Below are positions 51,730-60,005 of a DNA stretch of 64,000 bases, piece after piece (positions within the stretch are counted from its first letter, which is position 1; each line of letters opens with the position of its first letter). Origin of the DNA: Nocardioides litoris (lineage in GTDB: Bacteria > Actinomycetota > Actinomycetes > Propionibacteriales > Nocardioidaceae); the NCBI RefSeq assembly GCF_006346315.1, contig NZ_VDMR01000009.1, forward strand, positions 207,122 to 271,121. Direction: 5' to 3'. A program made the translations under genes and the position numbers. The notes under the pieces were generated by a model. That model made no database searches. It was not told the origin of the DNA and saw only the letters and a list, made by a program, of their open reading frames with translations.

Positions 51730-51738
51730 GCCCACGCC

Positions 51739-52428
51739 GTCACGGCAGGTCGCCGAGCAGCTCGCGCAGCAGCCCCAGGACCCGCCACGGCCCGTCGTGC
51801 ATGACGTTGTGGCGGGTGTCCCAGCGACGGACCTCGATGGCGTCGTCGCGCTAGGCCCGGTCGATCGAGGTGCGCATCGGGGTCGGGCCGTCTCACTGCA
51901 GCGCCTCAACGAAGACCGTGCGCGGGACCGTGCGCCACGCGCCGGTCAAGCGGACCGCCTGCAGCAGCGTGCCGACCGGGTGCGGCCGGGCGCGACGGTC
52001 GAAGAACGGGAGCGGGTCGACGGTGTCACCGGTGCGCTGGGAGTCCTCGAGGAACCATGCCCGCTCCTCGTCGCTGGTCAGCGACCACGCGGTGTCGCCG
52101 TCCTGTGCGACGTGGGCGTCGAGCAGCACCAGGGCGCGTACGCCGTCGGGCCGGGCGTCCGCGGCCGCGGTGACGGGCAGGCCGGCGTAGCTGTGGGCGA
52201 CGAGGACGAGTCGGCGACCATCGCCCGCAGCTCGACGCGGTCGAGGACGGCGGCCATCCCGACCAGGCCGGCCACGCAGGCCTCGGCGTCGTCGGCCGAG
52301 CCGAGCGGGCCGCGGAAGGTGCAGTCGTCGGCCATCAGCGAGCGCAGTGCCACCGCGTCGCGGTCCTGCCAGGCCGCGAAGCAGGCCTCGGCGAAGAGGC
52401 GGACGGAGCGGGGTGTCGTGGTGTCCAT
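51739..52428 (-). pseudogene. Decayed alpha/beta hydrolase gene with SnoaL-like 5' part
   Basis: From ATG 52428 the reading frame gives about 75 residues like a SnoaL/NTF2-type protein (FAEACFAAWQDRDAVALRSL). After about 52210 the coding sense moves to another frame with hydrolase features (RLVLVAHSYAGLPVTA, ALVLLDAHVAQDGDTAW). That frame then meets a TGA at 51893-51895 and a TAG near 51851, but goes on with RRWDTRHNVMHDGPWRVLG to a final stop. The N-terminal half of the hydrolase is missing. This looks like a deletion-fusion followed by nonsense mutations. The gene diverges from the damaged LysR gene, across an intact palindrome. Confidence 0.75.
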
Positions 52429-52460
52429 GGCTCCACCCTGCGCCAGCCACGATCCATCAA

Positions 52461-52484
52461 CCAGACCGATGTTCCTCGGTCTGG
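52461..52484. promoter_or_regulatory. LysR-type operator between the two damaged genes
   Basis: Perfect 9-bp arms CCAGACCGA and TCGGTCTGG with a 6-base spacer, centred between the divergent hydrolase and LysR starts. This is where LysR proteins bind. Confidence 0.65.
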
Positions 52485-52495
52485 CATCATCAACA

Positions 52496-53376
52496 GTGAC
52501 GGATCTGCGCAGCCTCGAGTGCTTCCTGGCCGTGGCGACCACGGCGGGTTCACCCGCGCCGCCGAGGCGCTGGCGATCACCCAGCCCGGGATCAGCGCCC
52601 AGGTGGCGCGGCTCGAGCGGGAGCTGGGGGAGTCGCTGTTCGAGCGCGCCGGACGCGCCGGGGCACGGTTGACCGAGGCGGGCCGGGCCGCCGTCGGACC
52701 CGCCCGCGACGCCCTGGCCTCGACCGACGTCGTCCGTGCAGCGGTCGCCAGTGTCTCCGGGCTGGTCACGGGGCGGCTCGCCCTCGGTCACGTCAGCAGC
52801 GGGGCCACGACGACGCTGCTGGAGCCGCTCACGGCGCTGCGCCGGCGCCACCCCGGCGTCGAGGTGTCCCTGGTCGAGGACCGTTCGGAGGGCCTGCTGC
52901 GCCGGCTGCTGGCGGGTGAGCTCGACCTCGCGTGGGTCGGCTCCGCGGGTGACCTCCCGCCCGGGGTCGAGCACCGGGCCGTGCTCGACGAGCGGCTCGT
53001 GCTGGGGGTGCCGCCCGGGCACCCGTGGGCCGGACGACGATCAGTCGCCCTGGCCACCGCGCTGCGTGAACCGCTCGTGGTGATGCCGGCCGGCACCGGC
53101 GCGCGGGCCGCGCTCGACCTCGCGGTCGGCCGGACGGGAGAGCAGGCGCGCATCGCCTTCGAGTGCTCCGCCCCCGACCTCGTCGGCGCGCTGGTCCACC
53201 GCGGACTAGGGGTGGCCGTCGTGCCCGAGCCGCTCGCCGTCGCCCTCGGCCTGGTGCCGGTGCCCCTGGCTCGCCCGGCTGTGCGCAGCCGGCTGCTGCT
53301 GGTCTGGCGTCGCGGTGGGCCCACGGCGCCCGCCGCCCGTGCCTTCCTCGCGCTCCTGGGCGACCCGTCGGCCTGA
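52496..53376 (+). pseudogene. LysR-family regulator, frameshifted near the N-terminus
   Basis: GTG 52496 begins TDLRSLECFLAVATTAG, the normal LysR start. The next expected residues (GGFTRAAEALAITQPGISAQ) are in a different frame from about base 52545 on, consistent with loss of one base in a G/C run. The rest is complete: HTH, linker helix, and effector domain (VTGRLALGHVSSGA, GVEVSLVEDRSEGLL, LDLAWVG, GLGVAVVPEPLA). It is either a true frameshift or a single-base sequence error. A start at 52519 would delete part of the DNA-binding domain, so it is not accepted as functional. Confidence 0.75.
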
Positions 53377-53385
53377 CGGCTCCGA

Positions 53386-54330
53386 ATGACCACCGTGGAG
53401 ACGCTCACCTTCGACAGCCACGGCGCCCGGTGCGAGGCGTCGTGGTGGGAGGCGGGTGGTCCCGCCTTGACCACCGCCGCGGGCACCCCGTGCGTGGTCA
53501 TGGCGCACGGCTTCGGCACGACCCGCGACAGCGGCCTCGCGCTGTTCGCCGAGTGGTTCGCCGCGGCCGGGTGCCACGTGCTGGCCTTCGACTACCGCGG
53601 CTTCGGCGGGTCCGAGGCGCCGCGCGGCCGATTCCGCCAGGACGTCGACCACCGGCGGCACCGCGAGGACTACCACGCCGCCGTCGCCACCGTCCGGGCC
53701 CGCGACGACGTCGACCCGGACCGGGTGGCGCTGTGGGGGACGTCGTACTCCGGCGGGCACGTCGTCGCGGTCGCCGCCCAGGACCCGCGCATCGCCGCCG
53801 TCGTCAGCCAGGGTGCGGCCGTCGACGGCCTCGCGGTGCTCACCGGTCGCGGTCGCGAGCGCGACCCGGCCACCCGCGACCGCGGCAAGGCGCCGCGCGT
53901 GCTGCGCGCCGCCGCCGCCGACGACTGGCGGGCCGCCACCCGGCGCCCGCCGCGGATGCTCCCGCTGCTGGGCGAGGTCGGGTCGGGCGCGTTGCTGACG
54001 GGCCCGGGCGCGGTCGCGTTCGAGGGCCTGATCGGCCCCACCTTCCGCAACGAGATGTGCGCCCGAGGCGTGCCGCGCATCGCCCGCAACCGGCCGGTGA
54101 CCATGGCCGGTGACGTCCGGTGCCCGACGCTGATCGTGGTCGCCGAGCGCGACGAGGTGGCGCCGCCCGGCTCGGTGCGGGCCGTCGCCGAGGCGATCGG
54201 CCCGGCGGCCGAGGTGGCGGCGTACGACTGCGAGCACTTCGCCCTGTACGCCGGGGTCGGCGACAGCCTCGACCGGCAGGCCGCGTTCCTGGTGCGGGTG
54301 CTGGCCCCGGGCGTCCGGGCGGCCGGCTGA
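53386..54330 (+). CDS. Alpha/beta hydrolase, dienelactone-hydrolase-like
   Basis: This 314-residue protein has VVMAHGFGTTRD (oxyanion region), nucleophile Ser in LWGTSYSGGHVV, Asp in VVAERDEVAPP and His in YDCEHFALY. It is of the group often annotated as X-Pro-dipeptidyl peptidase or acetylxylan-esterase-like hydrolases. The substrate is unknown. It follows the damaged LysR gene by 9 bases and may once have been regulated by it. Confidence 0.8.
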   Translation: MTTVETLTFDSHGARCEASWWEAGGPALTTAAGTPCVVMAHGFGTTRDSGLALFAEWFAAAGCHVLAFDYRGFGGSEAPRGRFRQDVDHRRHREDYHAAVATVRARDDVDPDRVALWGTSYSGGHVVAVAAQDPRIAAVVSQGAAVDGLAVLTGRGRERDPATRDRGKAPRVLRAAAADDWRAATRRPPRMLPLLGEVGSGALLTGPGAVAFEGLIGPTFRNEMCARGVPRIARNRPVTMAGDVRCPTLIVVAERDEVAPPGSVRAVAEAIGPAAEVAAYDCEHFALYAGVGDSLDRQAAFLVRVLAPGVRAAG

Positions 54331-54345
54331 CCCCCAGGCTGACCC

Positions 54346-55179
54346 TCAGGCGCCGGGCCGTCGACGGTGACCCGGGGGCCGTCGCCGCGCGGCCAGGAGC
54401 ACGTCGAGGTCGGCGGGACCGGCCAGGCTCTTGCTCTCGTCGAGCAGCGCGAGCAGCCGCACCGGCCGCCCGGCGGCGGCCGCGGCCTCGACCTTGTGGT
54501 GCCCGTCGAGGAGGAAGTGCTGCAGCACCCAGTGCCGGTGCCAGTCGGTCGCGTCGCCGGAGGTCGCGGGGACCACGACGTCGAGCAGCGCGTAGGACAC
54601 GGCGGTGGCGGTGGGTGGCGCGCCGGCGTACGACGCGGTGGTGGCGGGGTCGTTCCACGACGGCGGCACCATCGGCACGACGAGCTCGTGCAGGTGGCCG
54701 TCGAGCTCGTCCTCGGGCACCGGGGTGTCGAAGGTGCGGTAGTAGGGCGTGCCCGGGTGCTCCGGCACCCCGGTCAGCGGCTCGGTGCCCCACGTCGCGA
54801 CCTGCTCGTGGGAGAAGTAGTCCTCGGCGGCACCCGGCGTGACCAGGCGGGGGGCCACCTCCAGCAGCAGCACCGTGTACGACGACCGCGGCAGCGCCCG
54901 GCCCCACGCGCGCAGCACCCGCCGGTCGACGCGGTCGAGCCCGGCCGCGAGGCGCTCGGCGGCCAGGCCGAGGTCGGCCCGCTCGGGCGTGGAGGCCTTG
55001 GTGAACACCGCGGGGCAGGTGCCGCACCACAGCGCGAGCTCGAAGACCGGTCGGCCGTGCAGGTGCAGCCGCCGAGCGGCGAACGCCGTCCCGGGCCCGG
55101 GCGGCGGCGTCGGCACGGACACGGCCGCGCGGTCCGGCGGCATGCCCAGCCGCACCCCGCGGCGCACGTCGAGCAGCAC
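54346..55179 (-). CDS. Unknown protein
   Basis: I do not recognise this 277-residue soluble protein. Visible features are a Cys pair (LWCGTCPAVF), an acidic central region (PVPEDELDGHLHELVVPMV), and HWVLQHFLLDGHHKVEAAAA near the C-terminus, which faintly recalls the DGHHR segment of ParB-like/DUF1015 proteins. The start is uncertain; GTG 55179 begins the conserved-looking LLDVRRGVRLGM, while the ORF stays open to 55245. It is convergent with the hydrolase. Confidence 0.5.
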   Translation of the reverse strand: MLLDVRRGVRLGMPPDRAAVSVPTPPPGPGTAFAARRLHLHGRPVFELALWCGTCPAVFTKASTPERADLGLAAERLAAGLDRVDRRVLRAWGRALPRSSYTVLLLEVAPRLVTPGAAEDYFSHEQVATWGTEPLTGVPEHPGTPYYRTFDTPVPEDELDGHLHELVVPMVPPSWNDPATTASYAGAPPTATAVSYALLDVVVPATSGDATDWHRHWVLQHFLLDGHHKVEAAAAAGRPVRLLALLDESKSLAGPADLDVLLAARRRPPGHRRRPGA

Positions 55180-55211
55180 CCGGGCGAGGCTACGCGGCGT
55201 ACGCTGGAGGC

Positions 55212-55493
55212 GTGAGCACCGACCTGCAGCCCGGCCCCCGGCCACTGCGCCCCGCGCCGGAGGTCGACCCGACCTTCCGGATGTTCGCCAGCCGCTCGGT
55301 GGCCGAGCACGTGGCGCGCGGCGTGCTGGGGCTCGTGCTGCTGGTCGCCGGCATCGCGCTGGCCCAGGCCGTGAGCGCTTGGTGGCTGCTGCTGCTCCCG
55401 CTCACCGTGGTGCTGTGGCGCGGCTGCCCGACCTGCTGGGTGATGGGCCTCATCGCCACCCGCGGCGCACGCGACGCCGACTGCGGCTGCTAG
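55212..55493 (+). CDS. Small membrane protein with C-terminal Cys motif
   Basis: This 93-residue protein has two hydrophobic helices (VARGVLGLVLLVAGIALAQA, then WWLLLLPLTVVLW) followed by RGCPTCWVMGLIATR and a terminal DCGC. The double Cys motifs could bind metal or form disulfides. It resembles short inner-membrane DUF2892-type proteins. TACGCT at 55200 stands 6 bases before the GTG, suggesting a leaderless message. It ends overlapping the fadE33-like gene by 4 bases. Confidence 0.6.
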   Translation: MSTDLQPGPRPLRPAPEVDPTFRMFASRSVAEHVARGVLGLVLLVAGIALAQAVSAWWLLLLPLTVVLWRGCPTCWVMGLIATRGARDADCGC

Positions 55494-56458
55494 ACCTCCA
55501 CCCGCGCCCGGTGCTCGCGGGGTGACCCGGCGAGCTGGGTCAGCGCGTGCGCCCGCTTGAACCACAGGTGGGCGTCGTGCTCCCAGGTGATCGCGATGCC
55601 GCCGTGCAGCTGGATCGCCTCACCGGTGACCCGGAGCGCGGCGTCGGTGCAGTAGGCCGCCGCGACATGGGCGTGGTGGGCGGCGTCGTCGGCGCGCGAG
55701 GACACGGACCACGACGCGGTCCACGACGCCGAGCGGCTCATCTCGACCAGCACGTGCAGGTCGGCCATCCGGTGCTTGAGGGCCTGGAACGACCCGATCG
55801 GCCGCCCGAACTGCACCCGGTCCTTGCTGTAGGCCACCGTCGCCTCCAGCGCGCGGGCCGAGAGGCCGGTGGCCAGTGCCGCGACACCGGCCGCCTGCAC
55901 CAGCGCCGCCCGCTCGGCGGCGGCCGCGGCGTCGCCCGCGGGGGTCGTCGTGGCACCGCTGAGGTCGAGGTCGGCCAGGTGCAGGGTCTGGTCGACGGTG
56001 CCGCGGCGGGTCGCCCGCGCGGTCGTCGGGTCGACCTCGACCAGGCCGCCGGGCGTGCCCGCGAGGAGCAGCGTCGCCACGTCGGCGTCGGCCACCGGGC
56101 GGCCCGACCCGTCGTCGTACGACGCCACCTCGCCGGCCGCGAGCCGGGGGAGCAGCCGGGCCCGGGCCGCGTCGTCGCCGCCGGCGAGCAGGGCCTCGGA
56201 GACGACGAGCGACGACAGCAGGGGCGAGGGCACGCAGGCCCGGCCGAGCTCCTCGAGCACGAGCAGTGCCTCGAACAGGCTGAACCCGGCCCCGTCGTGC
56301 TCCTCGGGGATCCCGAGCGCCGCCACCCCGATCTGCTCGCAGAGGGTCTGCCACAACCCCTCGTCGTACGCCGTCGCCCGGGCGTCGCCCCGCTTGGCCA
56401 GCAGGCTGCGGACGGTCGCGACCAGCTCGGTCTGCTCCTCGGTGAGCGCGAGCTCCAT
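55490..56458 (-). CDS. fadE33: Acyl-CoA dehydrogenase subunit, FadE33-like
   Basis: This 322-residue protein (mycobacterial FadE33 is about 318) starts MELALTEEQTELVATVRSLL and has VQFGRPIGSFQALKHRMADL and AIQLHGGIAITWEHDAHLW. It is last in the fadD3-fadE31-fadE32-fadE33 order of the mycobacterial KstR2 regulon, for breakdown of the C/D-ring remnant HIP. In this pathway such proteins work as heteromeric pairs. Naming rests on position and length rather than on residue-level comparison. It overlaps the previous gene by one base. Confidence 0.82.
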   Translation of the reverse strand: MELALTEEQTELVATVRSLLAKRGDARATAYDEGLWQTLCEQIGVAALGIPEEHDGAGFSLFEALLVLEELGRACVPSPLLSSLVVSEALLAGGDDAARARLLPRLAAGEVASYDDGSGRPVADADVATLLLAGTPGGLVEVDPTTARATRRGTVDQTLHLADLDLSGATTTPAGDAAAAAERAALVQAAGVAALATGLSARALEATVAYSKDRVQFGRPIGSFQALKHRMADLHVLVEMSRSASWTASWSVSSRADDAAHHAHVAAAYCTDAALRVTGEAIQLHGGIAITWEHDAHLWFKRAHALTQLAGSPREHRARVEV

Positions 56459-57228
56459 CAGCCGGTCCGTCCCTCGACCCGGTCGTGGAGCAGCGCGTCC
56501 AGGAGACGGGCGCGGTGGGCGGCGGGGGTGCCCCACGCACTGACCATGGCCCGGATGCCGACCAGCCAGAGGCTCAGGTCGAGCTCGGCGGTGTAGCCGA
56601 TCGCGCCGTGCACCTGCAGGCCCGAGCGGGAGGCGAGGTAGGCGGCGTCGGCCGCCTGCACCTTGGCTGCCGAGGCCGGCACGGCCCCGAGCGCGGCGCC
56701 GAGCACGAGGGGTCGGGCGAAGTCGAGGGCGATGCGCACGTCCGCCAGCCGGTGCTTGATGGCCTGGTAGGACCCGATCTCCCGGCCGAACTGCCGCCGC
56801 TGCTTGACGTAGGCCACGCTGTCGGCGAGCACCCGCTCGCCCGCGCCGAGGAGCTGGGCGGCGTTGGCCAGGACGGCGAGGTCGAAGGCCTCGGGGTGGT
56901 CCTCGCGGGTCGGCGGGGCGCCGTCGAGGTCCTCGAGCCCCTCCAGCTCCGTGCCGCGGACCACCGGCAGGTAGGCCGCCGAGGCGACCCAGGGCCCGGG
57001 CACGGCGTACCGGCCGAGGGCCTCGAAGGCGACGACGACCTCGACCGGCGTGGCCTCCAGGGCGAGCTGGAGCACGCCCTGGCCGGCGAGCCGCTGCGCC
57101 AGCGTCGTGCCCGGCCCACGGTCGCCCGCGGCCCAGGCCCGGGCCGCGCCGACCGTGTCGGCCGCGGCCAGCAGCGCGTCGAGGGAGGCTGCGAAGTCGC
57201 GCTGGTCGTCGTCGAGCTCGAACCTCAT
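56458..57228 (-). CDS. fadE32: Shortened acyl-CoA dehydrogenase subunit, FadE32-like
   Basis: This 256-residue protein is about 60 residues shorter than its mycobacterial counterpart. The N-terminal helical domain (RFELDDDQRDFAASLDALLA) and the C-terminal domain (RRQFGREIGSYQAIKHRLADV, LQVHGAIGYTAELDLSLWL) are present. The middle beta-domain, between about residues 85 and 115, is almost absent. It may be a non-catalytic partner of a FadE heterodimer. It is coupled to both neighbours by 1- and 4-base overlaps. Confidence 0.8.
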   Translation of the reverse strand: MRFELDDDQRDFAASLDALLAAADTVGAARAWAAGDRGPGTTLAQRLAGQGVLQLALEATPVEVVVAFEALGRYAVPGPWVASAAYLPVVRGTELEGLEDLDGAPPTREDHPEAFDLAVLANAAQLLGAGERVLADSVAYVKQRRQFGREIGSYQAIKHRLADVRIALDFARPLVLGAALGAVPASAAKVQAADAAYLASRSGLQVHGAIGYTAELDLSLWLVGIRAMVSAWGTPAAHRARLLDALLHDRVEGRTG

Positions 57229-58385
57229 CGCTGGGACCCCCTGGGCTCGCGGGGCAGGCCGAGGATGCGCTCGGCCACGATGTTGCGCTGCACCTCGTTG
57301 GTCCCGGCGTAGATGGGGCCGGAGAGGGAGAAGACGTAGCCGTCCAGCCAGCGCGACGGCTCCTCGGCCCGCTCGCCGAGCAGCCCGAGGGCGGTCTCGT
57401 GCAGGGCGATGTCGAGCTCGCTCCAGAACACCTTGTTGACCGAGCCGGCCGCCCCCATGTCGCCGCCGCCGGCCAGGCGGGTCACGGTGCCCCAGGTGTA
57501 GAGCCGGTAGGCCTGGGCCCCGAGCCAGGCGTCGACCACGCCCCGCCGGGCTGCGTCGCGGTCGGGGCCGTCGGGGGTCTCGCGGTAGAGGTCGACCAGC
57601 CGGTCGGCGGCGGCGCAGAACCGGCCGGGGGAGCGCAGCGACAGCCCACGCTCGTTGCCCGCCGTCGACATCGCGACCCGCCACCCGTCACCGGGCGCCC
57701 CGAGCACGTCGGCGTCGGGGACGAAGACGTCCTCGAGAAAGACCTCGGCGAAGCCGGGCTCGCCGTCGAGCTGCGCGATCGGGCGGACCGTCACCCCCGG
57801 CGCGTCGAGCGGGAAGAGGAAGTAGGTGAGCCCGGCGTGCCGCTGGGCCTCGGGGTCGGAGCGGAACAGGCCGAACCCCCAGTGCGCGTGGGCTGCCCGC
57901 GAGCACCACGTCTTCTGCCCGTCGAGCACCCAGCCGCCGCGCTCCTCGTCGCGCCGGGCGGTCGAGCGCAGGCTGGCCAGGTCGGAGCCCGCCTCGGGCT
58001 CGGACCAGCACTGCGCCCACACGGTCTCGCCGGTCGCCATCGACGGCAGGAAGCGGTCCTGCTGCTCCGGTGTCCCGTGGTCGAAGAGGATCGGGGCGAG
58101 CAGGAAGATGCCGTTCTGGCTGACCCGGCCCGGTGCGCCCGCGCGGTAGTACTCCTCCTCGAAGACCACCCACTCGACCAGGCTCGCCCCGCGACCGTGG
58201 TAGGCCTCGGGCCACGAGACCACCGACCAGCGGGCGTCGCTGAGCTGCTCCTCCCACGCCTGGTGGGCCGCCCAGCCCTCGACGGTGTCCATCGAGGGCA
58301 GCGGCTCGGCCGGCACGTGCTCGGCCAGCCAGGCCCGCGCCTCGGCCTGGAAGGCCCGCTCGCTCTCCGACAGGGTCAGGTCCAT
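57225..58385 (-). CDS. fadE31: Acyl-CoA dehydrogenase, FadE31-like
   Basis: This 386-residue full-length enzyme has the substrate/FAD segments WSEPEAGSDLASLRSTARRD, LDGQKTWCSRAAHAHW and GTNEVQRNIVAERILGLPRE. It is the first of three fadE genes after fadD3, as in M. tuberculosis, and likely acts in dehydrogenation of a HIP-CoA intermediate. A 117-base gap with a large hairpin (58414-58511) separates it from fadD3. Confidence 0.85.
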   Translation of the reverse strand: MDLTLSESERAFQAEARAWLAEHVPAEPLPSMDTVEGWAAHQAWEEQLSDARWSVVSWPEAYHGRGASLVEWVVFEEEYYRAGAPGRVSQNGIFLLAPILFDHGTPEQQDRFLPSMATGETVWAQCWSEPEAGSDLASLRSTARRDEERGGWVLDGQKTWCSRAAHAHWGFGLFRSDPEAQRHAGLTYFLFPLDAPGVTVRPIAQLDGEPGFAEVFLEDVFVPDADVLGAPGDGWRVAMSTAGNERGLSLRSPGRFCAAADRLVDLYRETPDGPDRDAARRGVVDAWLGAQAYRLYTWGTVTRLAGGGDMGAAGSVNKVFWSELDIALHETALGLLGERAEEPSRWLDGYVFSLSGPIYAGTNEVQRNIVAERILGLPREPRGSQR

Positions 58386-58413
58386 CTCCGCTCCCTGGGT
58401 TGGGGGTCACGCC

Positions 58414-58511
58414 GGTGGCTGAGGTGCGAGCCCGCGAGCCTCGAGGCCCCGGCCCCGCGAGTGGACGGGGCTCCGAGGCTCGTCGCTGGCGCTCCTCGCA
58501 CCTCAGCCACC
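58414..58511. repeat. Long inverted repeat between fadD3 and fadE31
   Basis: Perfect 17-bp arms begin GGTGGCTGAGG and end CCTCAGCCACC. A second near-perfect inner palindrome (CGAGCCTCG, then CGAGGCTCG) lies within. The right arm covers the last 3 codons of fadD3. It can fold into a strong hairpin and may attenuate expression between synthetase and dehydrogenase genes. Confidence 0.8.
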
Positions 58512-59984
58512 GTCCCTCAGCTCGTTCTTCAGCACCTTGCCGGACAGGTTGCGCGGCAGTGTGTCGACGTGGACGACCTGCCGCGGCACCTTGAAGCCCG
58601 CCAGCCGCTCGCGCGCGAACGCGACGACCTCGTCGGCCGGGGCGGCGCCCACGACGTAGGCGCGGCCGACCTCGCCCATCCGCTCGTCGGGGACCCCGAC
58701 CACGGCGACGTCGTCGACGCCGTCGAGCCGGAGCAGCGCCTGCTCGACCTCGGCCGGGTAGACGTTGAAGCCGCCGGAGATGTACATGTCCTTGAGCCGG
58801 TCGGTGATGCGCAGGTTGCCCTGCTCGTCGAGGGTGCCGACGTCGCCGGTGTGCAGCCAGCCGTCGGCGTCGACGGCGGCCGCGGTGGCCTCGGGGTCGT
58901 CGAGGTAGCCGAGCATCACGTGCTCGCCGCGCACCAGCAGCTCACCGGTCCCCGCCTCGATCCGCACCTCCATGCCGGGGACCGCGCGCCCGCACGTGCC
59001 GGCCACGGTCTCGGCGGGGTCGCCGTCGCGGCACATCGTCACCACCACGGCCTCGGTCATGCCGAAGGCCGTCACGACCTGGTCGACCCCGAGCCCCTCG
59101 GGGGCGGCGTCCCGCATCCGCTCGATGAGCACCTGGGGCACCACGGCCGCGCCGGTGACGGCCAGCCGCAGCGAGGACAGGTCGTACGACGCCCGGTCGG
59201 GTGCGGCGAGCAGCGACTGGTAGATCGTGGGCGCCCCGGGCAGCACGGTGATCCGCTCCCGGTCGACGAGCTCCATCGTCGCGGTGACGTCGAACGTCGC
59301 GGCGGGGTACAGGGCGCAGCCGGTGAGCAGGCCGACGACGATGCCGATCTTGTAGCCGAAGGAGTGGAAGAACGGGTTGAGCACGAGGTAGCGGTCCTCG
59401 GACCGCACGCCGCCCAGCTCGGCCCAGGTGCGGGCCACGCCGACGGTCTGGCGGTGCGCGCTCATCGCGCCCTTGGACCGGCCGGTCGTCCCGGAGGTGA
59501 ACAGGATGTCGGCGACGTCGTCGGGCCGCGCGCCGCCGTGCTGCCACGGCTGGGGGGTGGCGTGCGCGATGCTCGCGAGGGTGACGACCTCCGCGGTCAC
59601 GCCCGCGGCCGCGAGCTCGCCCACCTGGTCGCGCCCGAGGAACCCGTCGTGCACCACGACCATCGCCGCGCCGGTGCGCTCGACCACGTCGGCCACCTCG
59701 GCGCCCACGTAGCGCGAGTTGACCGGCACCAGCACCCCGCCGGCGTACGACACGGCGAGGGCAGCCACGGCCCAGTCCGTGCTGTTGGGACCCCAGAGGA
59801 CGACCTTGTCGCCGCAGCAGACGCCTCGGGTCACGTAGGCCATGGAGGCCGACTCGACGAGCCGGTGCAGCTCGGCGTAGGTGGTGGTGCGGTCGCCCTC
59901 GACGTACGCCGGCGCGTCGGCGTGCGCCGCGGCCGCCTCGCGCACGAGGTCGGGCAGGGTGGAGGCCGTCAACAAACCAAGCAT
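58503..59984 (-). CDS. fadD3: HIP-CoA synthetase, FadD3-like
   Basis: This 493-residue acyl-CoA synthetase has the AMP-binding P-loop LFTSGTTGRSKGAM, VVTAFGMTEAVVV, DGWLHTGDVGTLDEQG and the catalytic Lys in NLSGKVLKNEL. In M. tuberculosis FadD3 activates HIP, the C/D-ring remnant, and is divergent from fadE30 just as here. The ATG at 59984 lies within the operator palindrome; TACCCT (minus strand, 59995-60000) 10 bases before it suggests a near-leaderless message. TTG codons a few residues later are alternative starts. Confidence 0.87.
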   Translation of the reverse strand: MLGLLTASTLPDLVREAAAAHADAPAYVEGDRTTTYAELHRLVESASMAYVTRGVCCGDKVVLWGPNSTDWAVAALAVSYAGGVLVPVNSRYVGAEVADVVERTGAAMVVVHDGFLGRDQVGELAAAGVTAEVVTLASIAHATPQPWQHGGARPDDVADILFTSGTTGRSKGAMSAHRQTVGVARTWAELGGVRSEDRYLVLNPFFHSFGYKIGIVVGLLTGCALYPAATFDVTATMELVDRERITVLPGAPTIYQSLLAAPDRASYDLSSLRLAVTGAAVVPQVLIERMRDAAPEGLGVDQVVTAFGMTEAVVVTMCRDGDPAETVAGTCGRAVPGMEVRIEAGTGELLVRGEHVMLGYLDDPEATAAAVDADGWLHTGDVGTLDEQGNLRITDRLKDMYISGGFNVYPAEVEQALLRLDGVDDVAVVGVPDERMGEVGRAYVVGAAPADEVVAFARERLAGFKVPRQVVHVDTLPRNLSGKVLKNELRDGG

Positions 59985-59993
59985 TTGCTTGGT
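59976..59993. promoter_or_regulatory. KstR2-type operator in the fadD3/fadE30 divergent promoter
   Basis: Perfect 8-bp arms ACCAAGCA and TGCTTGGT around TT. The half-sites AnCAAG and CTTGnT are those published for KstR2, but here they are 6 bases apart, against 2 in the mycobacterial motif as I recall it. The palindrome covers the fadD3 start codon and abuts the TAGGGT -10 of fadE30, so one dimer could block both genes. Confidence 0.7.
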
Positions 59994-59998
59994 AGGGT
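59993..59998 (+). promoter_or_regulatory. -10-like TAGGGT, leaderless promoter of fadE30
   Basis: TAGGGT is 7 bases before the GTG at 60006 and shares its first base with the operator. Confidence 0.5.
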
Positions 59999-60005
59999 AG
60001 CACCC

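Noticed and set aside
52519..53376. LysR regulator taken as intact from ATG 52519
   Set aside because: That start drops the first helix of the DNA-binding domain, which is found in the other frame just upstream; the gene is better described as frameshifted.
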